Part shown: one piece after another, positions 30,262-39,622 of the stretch
How positions within the stretch are numbered: the stretch's first letter is position 1
Layout: each line of letters starts with the position of its first letter
From: Pseudomonas deceptionensis
GTDB taxonomy: Bacteria > Pseudomonadota > Gammaproteobacteria > Pseudomonadales > Pseudomonadaceae
Length of the DNA: 64,000 bases
Reading direction: 5' to 3'
NCBI RefSeq assembly: GCF_900106095.1
Contig: NZ_FNUD01000002.1
Location: 1,447,501 to 1,511,500 of the forward strand
Notes under the pieces: model-generated
Told to the model about the DNA's origin: nothing
Database searches by the model: none
Seen by the model: the letters and a program-made list of their open reading frames with translations, nothing else
Made by a program: the position numbers and the translations under genes

Positions 30262-31498
30262 GGCGAAGTCACCTAGTCCGACGCCGGCTCTATGAGTAGC
30301 GTCAGGTTTCGATAGGTAGACCTGGCTCGCCGTTTGTTTGCGGGCGATAGTTTTTCTTCGCGCGGAGCAGCGTATCGAATCTATCGATGAGCTCGATGAG
30401 CGCATCGGCAGTCTTGCGGAAACTCGCATCTACTTGCGGCTTTTCCAATGAAACCGTCCGGGAATACTCGTTATTGGTATTGGCAACAGCTACGAATTTT
30501 CGAATGTCATGGCTAGCCAAGCCCCTACCATCGTAAGCCCTGTATCGCTCGAATCGGTCGCTAGCTACCTCGTGGAATGCCTCAAGATACAGTGAGCCCT
30601 CATAGGAGTTGTTAGGCCGGAGGATCTCGCCCAGCTTCTCTCTGAGCTTACCAATCGCACGTTCGATGAATCCCTGAATTACTGTCTCGCCAGTTGCCGT
30701 GTCTGGGTGGTGGATCGTCACAGCATGGAAGTTGTACGCGAGCATGCCTAGATACGAGTTGCAGAGGCTCTTGACCGGCTCCAGTTTTTTTTGAGCATAG
30801 AGATAATCATACGGGTCTGGCACTAGCGCTTTCAGCATCTCTTCCAATGCCGATTCGAATTCTGGCACCTCAGTGGTGCAACGCAAGAGCACATCCTTGA
30901 GATAGAGCTCGTCTCCGTGCTGGAGGTAATTCTCGTAGTGGTTAAGCACAGCCTTGTAGGTCTTCTGAAGACCCTTGTCCTGCAGCAGCTGTGGCAACGC
31001 CCTTAAGGCATCAAACACTGGAGTCAGATCAGGCGGTCTTGCGACATTGACCTGGATGCTCGTGATTTCGACGTTCAAGCTTTTGAGTAGGTTATTTGCC
31101 AATGCTAGCCGTGGGAGAAACTGCCCGTTGGCCGCGCGTCCATAGACCTCTAACGGAGCTCTTGCGCTCTCGCTGCCTCCCGTGGAAATTACGTCTGTAG
31201 CCATGACTGTGATCTCGCGGTAGTGGGTACTTAATCCCCCGGAGTCTACCTCAGCGATAAGGTAAGACTACAGCCTGTAATGCTGTGCTGCAGGCTTGGC
31301 TAAGAAGCCTGTTTAACCTTGGCAACTGAGTCGATTGAAGGGGAGAAGGGACGGTCTGGATTCAGACCGCAGGGGAGGATGGTCTAAACCCGGCCATCCC
31401 GATGAAGGGTCGGGTTAGGGACATGGCCGAAGCTCAAGCTTGCTTCCGCACCGATAACTCCCAGCTCGGACGTGAAGGTGACCTAACTGGACGCTTAC
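30252..31498. mobile_element. IS66-end mini-element carrying one passenger gene
   Basis: 1,247 bp bounded by inverted repeats GTAAGCGTCCGGCGAAGTCACCT (left) and GTAAGCGTCCAGTTAGGTCACCT (right, complement), 19 of 23 identical. It is flanked by TTTAATCC and TTTACTCC, a 7/8 match to an 8-bp target duplication as IS66 elements make. It holds no transposase or IS66 accessory gene, only one 300-residue unknown protein. It would need a transposase in trans. Confidence 0.6.
30302..31204 (-). CDS. Unknown protein, passenger of the IS66-type element
   Basis: 300 residues, soluble, mostly helical, no signal peptide or membrane helix. Recognisable features are few: EVYGRAANGQFLPRLALANNLL near residue 20, a YENYLQHGDELYLKD segment, and FHEVASDRFERYRAYDGRGL around 210. 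No family was recognised. It fills most of the mini-element and is the only gene in it. The start ATG has only a weak GAG ahead of it, so the N-terminus is uncertain. Confidence 0.6.
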   Translation of the reverse strand: MATDVISTGGSESARAPLEVYGRAANGQFLPRLALANNLLKSLNVEITSIQVNVARPPDLTPVFDALRALPQLLQDKGLQKTYKAVLNHYENYLQHGDELYLKDVLLRCTTEVPEFESALEEMLKALVPDPYDYLYAQKKLEPVKSLCNSYLGMLAYNFHAVTIHHPDTATGETVIQGFIERAIGKLREKLGEILRPNNSYEGSLYLEAFHEVASDRFERYRAYDGRGLASHDIRKFVAVANTNNEYSRTVSLEKPQVDASFRKTADALIELIDRFDTLLRAKKNYRPQTNGEPGLPIET

Positions 31499-31513
31499 TT
31501 TACTCCTGCCTAT

Positions 31514-31649
31514 GGATCGGTCATGGGTAGGTCACCCTTGCTCGATAGCGCTCAACAATGAACCAGGGATGGACCATATTCTGACCTTGCGTCTACGGGA
31601 AGGTATAGGTGACGCCGGGCATCGATCAGGCCACTTTCGTTGCGAGCAA
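31514..31649 (+). repeat. Copy A of a 136-bp direct repeat flanking the restriction cargo
   Basis: Matches 43034-43170 in the same orientation at roughly 85% identity with one single-base gap. The shared core is CTTGCTCGATAGCGCTCAA followed by ATGAACCAGGGATGG. On the minus strand both copies read HPWF-x2-ERYRAR-x-TY, so the repeat may be a piece of an old gene. Confidence 0.75.
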
Positions 31650-32390
31650 ATGCGTAATTGCATTCCGCTTGTCGACCCATGTGCATTGCTACAGGCCAGT
31701 CCATTCAGCCTATCGGGCGATGCAAATGACGAAGAAAAAACGCTTTGCGACGTTGCAAACCGCGTTTTCCCTCTCCTAGTGGGCCAGCGGCCGACTGCAC
31801 TCTGCGCAATAGTTGAGGTAGCGTTGCGCGGCGACCAGACCGCATTTGCTACAAGCGTCACCCGCCCCCGCAAAACTTATCCATGAATCGGCAGACTACT
31901 ACGCCCGTCACGCCGATTGCATGGCAGCCAAGAAGCTCACAGAGGGCATGATAGATACGCTCCACGCTTCTCATCGTCAGGGCAATTTGGAGACCACTAA
32001 CTGCAAGGCGGCATCCACCGCCCAGATGTGGACGGTCGCCGTCCGCGACCAAGACCTGCCTAATCATTGCCTTGGCGGCGATATCCCCTTAGTAGGACTG
32101 ATCGGCGGTTACGACCAAGCCACACAGCTTTGGCCGAGCGCTACGGGATTCTGCATCGCAGCGTAGCGCGAGTTTGGATGGAGCGGGGCTTGGGCTAAAC
32201 GTTTGCCGGAGAGTGTCTTGAGCGCACCGATACCGATCTGCAGCGATCACGACAAGCGCAAAAGAAACCCGGGGGCGCGGCTGAACCAATCCTACGAACT
32301 ACGAACGCAGGCCCTTTCCAGCTAACACGTGGCGATTCACAATAGTCATGTTTTACTACGAGCCATACAGAAGATCGCAGAGCACCATCA
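31650..32390. other. 741 bp without a supportable gene
   Basis: Short open frames exist on both strands (longest about 106 codons at 31846) but none has a convincing ribosome site or recognisable product. It is probably decayed DNA between repeat copy A and hsdR. The hsdR promoter should lie near its right end; no clear -35/-10 pair was identified. Confidence 0.5.
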
Positions 32391-35300
32391 ATGAGTGAGC
32401 AAAGAATCGAACAAGGCTTCATCGACAAGCTAATTGAGCTCAAATACAGCTATCGTCCAGATATCACAGATCGTGCCTCACTGGAGCGCAATTTTCGCGA
32501 GAAATTCGAGGATCTCAACCGTGTTCGCCTCACTGATGGCGAATTCGCCCGCCTGCTCGACGAGATCGTCACCCCTGATGTGTTTGCGGCAGCCCGCACC
32601 CTGCGCGAGCGTAACGCCTTCACCCGTGAAGACGGCACCCCGTTGAACTACACTCTGGTCAATATTAAAGATTGGTGCAAAAACACCTTCGAGGTGGTCA
32701 ATCAACTGCGTATCAATACCGATAACAGCCACCACCGTTTCGATGTGCTCATCCTAATCAACGGTGTGCCGTGTGTTCAAGTAGAACTGAAAACGCTGGG
32801 CGTAAATCCGCGCCGCGCCATGGAGCAGATCGTTGAATACAAAAATGACCCCGGCAACGGCTACGCCAAGACGCTTCTGGTTTTCCTGCAGTTATTCATA
32901 GTCAGCAACCGCGATAACACTTACTACTTCGCCAACAATAACGCCCGTCATTTCTCGTTCAACGCCGATGAGCGCTTCCTGCCGATCTATCAGTTTGCTG
33001 ATGAGGCGAACAAGAAGATTACCTGCCTCGACGGCTTCGCCGAGACCTTCCTCGTCAAATGCACGCTTGGCCAAACACTCAGCCGCTACATGGTGCTAAT
33101 AGCCAGTGAGCAAAAGCTCATGATGATGCGCCCGTATCAGGTCTATGCGGTGAAAGCCATTGTCGACTGCATTGAGCAAAACTGCGGCAACGGCTATATC
33201 TGGCACACCACTGGCAGCGGCAAAACACTCACGTCCTTCAAGGCCTCCACCTTGCTCAAGGACAACACCGACATAGAAAAATGCCTCTTTGTGGTTGACC
33301 GTAAAGACCTCGACCGCCAGACCCGTGAGGAATTCAACAAGTTCCAGGAAGGCTGTGTTGAAGAAAACACTAATACCGCTGCATTGGTACATAGGCTGCT
33401 GTCCGAGGACTACGCCGACAAAGTGATTGTCACCACCATCCAGAAGCTCGGCCTCGCCTTGGATGAAAACAGCAAGCGTAACAAGCAGCGCAAACGGAAC
33501 GACCAGCTCACCTATAAAGAGCAGTTGGCCTCACTGCGCGACAAACGCATTGTGTTCATCTTTGATGAATGCCACCGCTCCCAGTTTGGCGAGAATCACA
33601 AAGCCATCAAAGAATTCTTCCCCAAAGCCCAGCTCTTTGGCTTTACCGGCACGCCCATCTTTGAAGAAAACGCCTCACGCGTAAAAGTGGAAAACCAGCA
33701 AGCTTCTTATCAAACAACAGATGAGCTATTTCAGAAACAGTTGCACGCTTACACCATTACCCACGCGATTGAAGATGCCAACGTGCTGCGTTTCCACATC
33801 GATTATTTCAAACCAGAAGGCAAGAAAATACCCAAGCCTGGGGAAGGTCTAGCCAAGCGAGCGGTGATCGAAGCCATCCTCGCCAAGCATGACATTGCCA
33901 CTGCGCAGCGTCGTTTCAATGCCATTTTGGCGACGGGCAGCATTAACGATGCTATCGAGTACCACAGCCTGTTTGCCAAGTTGCAACATGCCAAGCAACT
34001 GGCGGACCCTGACTACCAGCCGCTGAATATTGCCTGCGTATTCTCACCGCCTGCAGAAGGCAATGCGGACGTAAAACAAATTCAGGAGGATCTTCAGCAA
34101 GAAAAGCAGGACAACGAAGAAGATCCAGAAGGTAAAAAAGCAGCGCTTAAAGCTATCCTTATGGACTACAATACTCGCTACGGCGGCAACTACAGCATCA
34201 GCGAGTTCGACCTCTACTACCAAGACGTGCAGAAGCGCATCAAAGACCAGCAGTGGCCCAATGCCGATTATCCGCATACGCAAAAAATTGACATCACAAT
34301 TGTGGTCGACATGCTACTTACAGGCTTCGACTCCAAATACCTCAACACCCTGTACGTGGATAAAAACCTCAAATACCACGGTTTGATCCAGGCGTTTTCG
34401 CGCACTAACCGCGTACTTAACAGCACTAAGCCCTACGGTAACATTCTTGATTTTCGTCAGCAGCAAGAAGCGGTGGATATCGCTATTACCCGGTTCTCCG
34501 GCGAGCGGTCCGGCAAACAGCCCCGCGAAATCTGGCTGGTGGACAAAGCCCCCGCAGTTATTGAAAAACTACAGGCTGCCGTGCAAAAGCTAGATGACTT
34601 TATGCAATCTCAAGGCGTGGCGTGCGCCCCAGAGGCGGTGCATAATCTGAAAGGCGACGATGCCCGCGCCGCCTTTATCGGTCACTTCAAGGAAGTGCAG
34701 CGTCTTAAAACACAGCTCGACCAATACACCGACCTCACGGAAGACAACGCTGCTGTCATTGAGCACATCCTGCCCAAGGAAAGCCTGCTTGGCTTTCGCG
34801 GCGCTTATCTGGAAACGGCCCAACGCCTTAAGGCTCAGCAAGATAAGAACGTTAAAGAACCAGACGGTAAAACCGACTCAGTGGATCAGCTCGATTTCGA
34901 GTTCGTACTCTTCGCCTCAGCCGTTATTGACTACGACTATATTGTGGGATTGATGTCGCGTTTCTCGCAGCAAGAGCCCAGCAAACAGCAGATGAGTCGC
35001 GATCAGCTCATTGGTTTGATCCAAGCCGACGCCAAGTTTATGAATGAGCGCGACGATATTGCCGCCTATATCGCCACCCTCAAAGTCGGAGAAGGCTTGA
35101 GCGAAACTGCTATCCGCAATAGCTACATCCTCTTCAAACAACATAAAGACGCCGCAGAACTCGCCGATATCGCAAGCAAGCACCGTCTGGCCCCAGCAGA
35201 CTTAGAAAGTTTCGTAGATGGCATCCTCCAGCGCATGATTTTCGATGGCGAACAGCTCAGCGACCTCATGGCCCCGCTCGACCTCGGTTGGAAAGCCCGC

Positions 35301-35399
35301 ACCCAAGCCGAACTCGCCCTTATGGATGACTTGCACCCCCTTCTTACAAAACGCGCCCAGGGCCGCGAAATTTCAGGACTAAGCGCGTATGAGCAGTAA
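32391..35399 (+). CDS. hsdR: Type I restriction enzyme, R subunit
   Basis: Motor and nuclease subunit that translocates and cuts DNA lacking the cognate methylation. It has 1002 residues. The N-terminal nuclease core is D118 (RFDVLILINGVP) and E-L-K at about 132-134 (CVQVELK). Superfamily-2 motifs follow: Walker A HTTGSGKT (about 273-280), DECH in IFDECHRSQFG (about 390), GFTGTP (about 418) and LIQAFSRTNRVLN (about 665). Its end overlaps hsdS by 11 bases. The gene order R-S-prrC-M differs from the E. coli prr order M-S-C-R. Confidence 0.95.
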   Translation: MSEQRIEQGFIDKLIELKYSYRPDITDRASLERNFREKFEDLNRVRLTDGEFARLLDEIVTPDVFAAARTLRERNAFTREDGTPLNYTLVNIKDWCKNTFEVVNQLRINTDNSHHRFDVLILINGVPCVQVELKTLGVNPRRAMEQIVEYKNDPGNGYAKTLLVFLQLFIVSNRDNTYYFANNNARHFSFNADERFLPIYQFADEANKKITCLDGFAETFLVKCTLGQTLSRYMVLIASEQKLMMMRPYQVYAVKAIVDCIEQNCGNGYIWHTTGSGKTLTSFKASTLLKDNTDIEKCLFVVDRKDLDRQTREEFNKFQEGCVEENTNTAALVHRLLSEDYADKVIVTTIQKLGLALDENSKRNKQRKRNDQLTYKEQLASLRDKRIVFIFDECHRSQFGENHKAIKEFFPKAQLFGFTGTPIFEENASRVKVENQQASYQTTDELFQKQLHAYTITHAIEDANVLRFHIDYFKPEGKKIPKPGEGLAKRAVIEAILAKHDIATAQRRFNAILATGSINDAIEYHSLFAKLQHAKQLADPDYQPLNIACVFSPPAEGNADVKQIQEDLQQEKQDNEEDPEGKKAALKAILMDYNTRYGGNYSISEFDLYYQDVQKRIKDQQWPNADYPHTQKIDITIVVDMLLTGFDSKYLNTLYVDKNLKYHGLIQAFSRTNRVLNSTKPYGNILDFRQQQEAVDIAITRFSGERSGKQPREIWLVDKAPAVIEKLQAAVQKLDDFMQSQGVACAPEAVHNLKGDDARAAFIGHFKEVQRLKTQLDQYTDLTEDNAAVIEHILPKESLLGFRGAYLETAQRLKAQQDKNVKEPDGKTDSVDQLDFEFVLFASAVIDYDYIVGLMSRFSQQEPSKQQMSRDQLIGLIQADAKFMNERDDIAAYIATLKVGEGLSETAIRNSYILFKQHKDAAELADIASKHRLAPADLESFVDGILQRMIFDGEQLSDLMAPLDLGWKARTQAELALMDDLHPLLTKRAQGREISGLSAYEQ

Positions 35400-36678
35400 G
35401 ACGAAAACCACTGCCACGAAGGCAGTGGGCAAACCCGCGTTTATACCTAAGCTGCGGTTTCCGGAGTTTCGGGAGGCGGGAGAATGGGAAAGAAAAACCT
35501 TGGCGACCTATTTGACGGACTGCTCTGGAAGAGTGCCATCCGATACCAAATTGCCTATTTATAGCTCTACAAGAGACGGCCTAAAGCGACAAGACAAATA
35601 CTTCGACGGTCGGACTCTGCACAATAATAACGAATATGGTGTAGTTCCACCTAATGGTTTTGTTTATCGACATATGAGCGATGACGGCCTCTTTAAATTT
35701 AATATAAATGAGACAGGTGGCGAAATCGCAGTGAGCAAAGAGTATCCTGTATTCAGAACGAAAAATCTGAATTCATACTTTTTGCTAGCTAAACTAAATG
35801 AGGGGTTTGATTTTAAGCAATTCGCTTTTTCCCAAAAAGCAGGTGGAACTAGAACCAGATTGTATTTCAGTCGCCTTTGCGAATGGGAAACATTGATTCC
35901 GTCGCCTCCCGAACAAAAGAAGATTGCCGAATGTCTGTCTTCGCTACAACAGCTCACCGCCGGGCAGGCTAGAAAATTAGAAGCACTCAAGGCCCATAAA
36001 AAAGGCTTGATGCAACTACTTTTCCCCCGTGAAGGCGAAAGCCAACCCCGACTCCGCTTCCCCGAGTTCCAAAATGCCAGCGAGTGGAAGCGCGAAAAGT
36101 TATCTAGCTGCCTTATAAAAGTTATCGATTACAGGGGTAAAGCCCCGCCAAAATCTAAGTCAGGTGTCCCGCTAATTACCGCGAAAAACGTGAGGTTTGG
36201 GTGGCTCGACATGACAAATGACGAATACATAGAAGAGAAAAAATATGAAGAATGGATGACGCGAGGCATTCCATTGGCGGGAGATGTTCTTTTTACTACC
36301 GAAGCGCCGCTGGGTAATGTAGCGTTGTTTCCATGTGCCGGAAAGTTTGCCTTGGGGCAGCGACTTCTCACTCTTCGGTCTAATCCTGAAAAATGTCTTC
36401 CTGAGTTTCTCTTCCATTCCTTGCTTAGTCCAAGCATGCAAGAAGATATTGATTTTCATAGCACCGGGTCAACGGCTAAGGGTATAAAGTCGAAAGTATT
36501 TGTAAATCTCAGTTTTTGCTATCCGAAGGATATACACGAACAAAAATTTATCGCCGATTGCCTTACAAAACTCGACGATCTCATTGCTGCGCAAACCCAA
36601 AAGCTTGAAGCCCTCAAAACCCACAAAAAAGGGTTGATGCAGCAGTTTTTCCCGGTCCCAGCGGAGATGGAGGCATGA
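35389..36678 (+). CDS. hsdS: Type I restriction enzyme, specificity subunit
   Basis: Sequence-recognition subunit shared by the methylase and nuclease complexes. It has 429 residues in two target-recognition halves. Each half begins PxLRFPEF (KLRFPEFREAGEW; RLRFPEFQNASEW) and ends in a helical spacer (ARKLEALKAHKKGLMQLLFP; TQKLEALKTHKKGLMQQFFP). This is a clear internal duplication. The target sequence cannot be predicted by eye. It overlaps hsdR (11 bases) and the prrC-like gene (ATGA). Confidence 0.95.
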   Translation: MSSKTKTTATKAVGKPAFIPKLRFPEFREAGEWERKTLATYLTDCSGRVPSDTKLPIYSSTRDGLKRQDKYFDGRTLHNNNEYGVVPPNGFVYRHMSDDGLFKFNINETGGEIAVSKEYPVFRTKNLNSYFLLAKLNEGFDFKQFAFSQKAGGTRTRLYFSRLCEWETLIPSPPEQKKIAECLSSLQQLTAGQARKLEALKAHKKGLMQLLFPREGESQPRLRFPEFQNASEWKREKLSSCLIKVIDYRGKAPPKSKSGVPLITAKNVRFGWLDMTNDEYIEEKKYEEWMTRGIPLAGDVLFTTEAPLGNVALFPCAGKFALGQRLLTLRSNPEKCLPEFLFHSLLSPSMQEDIDFHSTGSTAKGIKSKVFVNLSFCYPKDIHEQKFIADCLTKLDDLIAAQTQKLEALKTHKKGLMQQFFPVPAEMEA

Positions 36679-37874
36679 ACGGTATTCGGACTTACCAAAG
36701 TTTGCGCACCTTGGTCACTCGGCTGCGAGACGACTTAAACAACCCGACGAAGTCAATAGGACTCGTCCTTCTCTATGCATACAACCGCACCGGTAAGACG
36801 CGGCTATCGATGGAGTTCAAGGACGCGGGCAAGCGCAAGAACAACGGTACAGCAGACACTCTCTACTTCAACGCCTACACAGAGGATCTGTTCACTTGGG
36901 AGAATGATCTTGCTGGTGATACAGCCCGCTACCTTCTACTCAATTCTAACTCCACTTTCTTCAACGGCCTCAAAGATCTGGCGCTCGACGAGACCATTGA
37001 GGGGTACCTCAGTCGCTATGCAGACTTTAGCTTCGACATTGAATATGGAACATGGAAGGTAACTTTTCGCAAAGGCGAAGCGGAAAACATCAAAATCTCC
37101 CGAGGCGAGCAGAACATCTTCATTTGGTGCCTTTTCATGGCTATCTGCGAACGGATGCTCGATGGACACGTCTCCTATGAGTCGAACAAATACCTCTACA
37201 TCGACGACCCCATTTCTTCTCTCGACGACAATAACGCCATCGCCGTTGCCTGCGACCTCGCCAAACTCCTGCGCCGTGCCGCCACTCGGACAGGTCAGAA
37301 TGGAGTTCCCATGCCCATAAAGGTGGTTTTCTCTTCCCACCACGCCCTCTTTTTCAACGTAATGTGCAATGAGATCGGTAGGACTAAGGAGGGGGAGCAG
37401 AAAGTGTCTCACAGACGTTACTTTCTGCATCGTCCAAGTGCTGAAGGTGTCTTTACCCTCCGGTCCACCGAGGACACGCCATTTTTCCATCACGTCGCGG
37501 CCCTCGCCGAACTACAGGCGGCAGCCAATGCAGATTCCGGCAAGCTCTACACATTTCACTTCAATGCGCTCCGCAGCATTATGGAAAAAACAGCTGCATT
37601 CTTTGGGCACGCGGACATTTCCTTCTGCCTGAAAGCTCTCGCGAATGAGGAAGACACAGCGCTCTACAACCGCGCACTCAACCTACTGAGCCACGGCATA
37701 TACGCCATCCATGAGCCGACCGAAATGGGCGATGACAACAAGGATTTGTTTCGCCGCATTCTCAGAGACTTCATCAGCACTTTTAAATTCGCCTTGCCTG
37801 ACCTATTGGCCGCGACGTCAGCCGCAACAGCTGCCGCACCAATTCCAGCGCCTACAACCGAAGCTACCACATGA
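36675..37874 (+). CDS. prrC: PrrC-like anticodon nuclease (ABC-type ATPase plus nuclease domain)
   Basis: 399 residues, against 396 for E. coli PrrC. PrrC is a tRNA-Lys anticodon nuclease held silent by its type I restriction partner and released when a phage inhibits that partner. The N-terminal ATPase part has YAYNRTGKTRLS (Walker A, about 34-45) and YLYIDDPISSLDD (Walker B/D-loop, from 173). The C-terminal part has Arg300-x3-Glu304 (ALRSIMEK) and His340 (NLLSHGIY), spaced like the Arg/Glu/His triad of PrrC. The DSGKLYTF segment just before recalls the PrrC tRNA-recognition DSNKSFSY stretch. It overlaps both neighbours by ATGA, so it is translated as part of the hsd operon. Confidence 0.8.
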   Translation: MNGIRTYQSLRTLVTRLRDDLNNPTKSIGLVLLYAYNRTGKTRLSMEFKDAGKRKNNGTADTLYFNAYTEDLFTWENDLAGDTARYLLLNSNSTFFNGLKDLALDETIEGYLSRYADFSFDIEYGTWKVTFRKGEAENIKISRGEQNIFIWCLFMAICERMLDGHVSYESNKYLYIDDPISSLDDNNAIAVACDLAKLLRRAATRTGQNGVPMPIKVVFSSHHALFFNVMCNEIGRTKEGEQKVSHRRYFLHRPSAEGVFTLRSTEDTPFFHHVAALAELQAAANADSGKLYTFHFNALRSIMEKTAAFFGHADISFCLKALANEEDTALYNRALNLLSHGIYAIHEPTEMGDDNKDLFRRILRDFISTFKFALPDLLAATSAATAAAPIPAPTTEATT

Positions 37875-39493
37875 ATGACACCAATCGAAAACAACTTGGC
37901 CAAACCCTTTGGGCCATTGCCGATCAACTTCGCGGGGCCATGAACGCGGACGACTTTCGCGACTACATGCTTTCCTTCCTCTTCCTGCGCTACCTCTCCG
38001 ACAACTATGAGATAGCAGCTAAAAAGGAACTTGGAAGCGACTACCCCGAGTTGCCTAGCGACGTATTGCTAAAAACGGGAGCAGCGACTCCTCTGCAGGT
38101 CTGGTATGAGGAGAACACAGCGGACATCCCGGCTTTCGAGAAGCAGATGCGCCGCAAGGTGCATTACGTCATCGAGCCTGCACACCTCTGGAACAGCATC
38201 GCTAACATGGCCCGTACTCAGAGCGATGAACTGCTCAGCACCTTGCAGTCAGGCTTCAAATACATCGAAACCGAATCGTTTGAGAGCACCTTTCAGGGCC
38301 TCTTCTCTGAGATCAACCTCGGCTCAGACAAGCTGGGCAGAACCTATGTCGACCGCAACGCCAAGCTCTGCACCATCATCCAGAAGATCGCTGAGGGTCT
38401 GAACGACTTTTCCACGGACATCGACGCGCTCGGAGATGCCTATGAATACCTAATCGGCCAATTTGCCGCCGGTTCCGGCAAGAAGGCGGGCGAGTTTTAC
38501 ACCCCGCAACAGATTTCCGACATCCTTTCAGCCATCGTCACACTTGATAGCCAGGACCCGAAAACAGGCACGAAGAAGCGGCTGGAAAGCGTGCTGGACT
38601 TCGCCTGCGGCTCCGGCTCCTTGCTACTGAACGTGCGTAAGCGCATGGGGCCTCATGGTATTGGCAAGATTTACGGTCAGGAGAAGAACATCACCACCTA
38701 TAACCTTGCCCGTATGAACATGCTCCTGCACGGGGTAAAGGACACCGAGTTCGAGATTTACCACGGCGACACCTTAAACAACGATTGGGATATCCTGCGC
38801 GAGCTTAACCCTGCTAAAAAACCCGCATTCGACGCTATTGTTGCCAATCCGCCTTTCAGCTATCGCTGGGACCCAACAGAAGCTGTGGCCGATGACGTGC
38901 GCTTCAAAAACCACGGTCTGGCTCCTAAATCGGCTGCCGACTTTGCTTTTCTGTTGCACGGCTTTCATTTTCTGAAAGATGAGGGTGTGATGGCGATCAT
39001 CCTCCCCCATGGCGTGCTGTTCCGTGGCGGTGCTGAGGAGCGTATTCGCAGCAAACTGCTAAAAGACGGCCATATAGATACCGTGATCGGGCTACCCTCC
39101 AACTTGTTTTATTCCACGGGAATCCCGGTGTGCATTCTCGTGCTGAAAAAGTGCAAGCAACCGGACGACGTGTTGTTTATCAACGCAGCAGAACATTTCT
39201 TCAAAGGTAAGCGCCAAAACCAGCTAACGGATGAGCACATTACCAAAATCATTAAAACCTACCAGACCCGTGAGCCAGAACCTCGTTATGCGCGTAGGGT
39301 GGAGATGGAAGAGATCGAGAGGAACGGCTATAACCTGAATATCTCCCGCTACATCAGCACCGCGATCGCAGAGGAAGAGATTGATTTGGAGGCTGTCAAT
39401 CACGAGCTGATCGCACTCGAAGAGACTATTCAAAAGACGCGGGACAAACACAATGCATTTCTGAAAGAGCTGGGCCTGCCGCTGTTGGTGTAA
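37871..39493 (+). CDS. hsdM: Type I DNA methyltransferase, M subunit
   Basis: N6-adenine methyltransferase that, with HsdS, marks host DNA. It has 540 residues. The N-terminal helical domain includes FRDYMLSFLFLRYLSDNYE. SAM-binding motif I is DFACGSGSLLLNV (about 243) and catalytic motif IV is NPPF in IVANPPFSYRW (about 326). The start overlaps the prrC-like stop (ATGA). It is last of the four coupled genes. Confidence 0.95.
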   Translation: MNDTNRKQLGQTLWAIADQLRGAMNADDFRDYMLSFLFLRYLSDNYEIAAKKELGSDYPELPSDVLLKTGAATPLQVWYEENTADIPAFEKQMRRKVHYVIEPAHLWNSIANMARTQSDELLSTLQSGFKYIETESFESTFQGLFSEINLGSDKLGRTYVDRNAKLCTIIQKIAEGLNDFSTDIDALGDAYEYLIGQFAAGSGKKAGEFYTPQQISDILSAIVTLDSQDPKTGTKKRLESVLDFACGSGSLLLNVRKRMGPHGIGKIYGQEKNITTYNLARMNMLLHGVKDTEFEIYHGDTLNNDWDILRELNPAKKPAFDAIVANPPFSYRWDPTEAVADDVRFKNHGLAPKSAADFAFLLHGFHFLKDEGVMAIILPHGVLFRGGAEERIRSKLLKDGHIDTVIGLPSNLFYSTGIPVCILVLKKCKQPDDVLFINAAEHFFKGKRQNQLTDEHITKIIKTYQTREPEPRYARRVEMEEIERNGYNLNISRYISTAIAEEEIDLEAVNHELIALEETIQKTRDKHNAFLKELGLPLLV

Positions 39494-39622
39494 TCGCGCC
39501 GGAGCATAGGAAAAGCAGCAGCCCCACGGGCTGCATCGAAGAGCCGCGGGGAATACCGATTGTCTGCGATGGCCATGCCGTCAGGATAATTAAACAACCG
39601 GCCATCAAGCAGGAGCTGAGAA

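Noticed and set aside
30230..30262. Rho-independent terminator of the 300-residue gene
   Set aside because: The 11-bp hairpin is better explained as two IS66-type ends; there is no T-run.
31846..32166. 106-codon + strand frame in the gap before hsdR
   Set aside because: No ribosome site or recognisable domain; competing frames on the other strand are as long.
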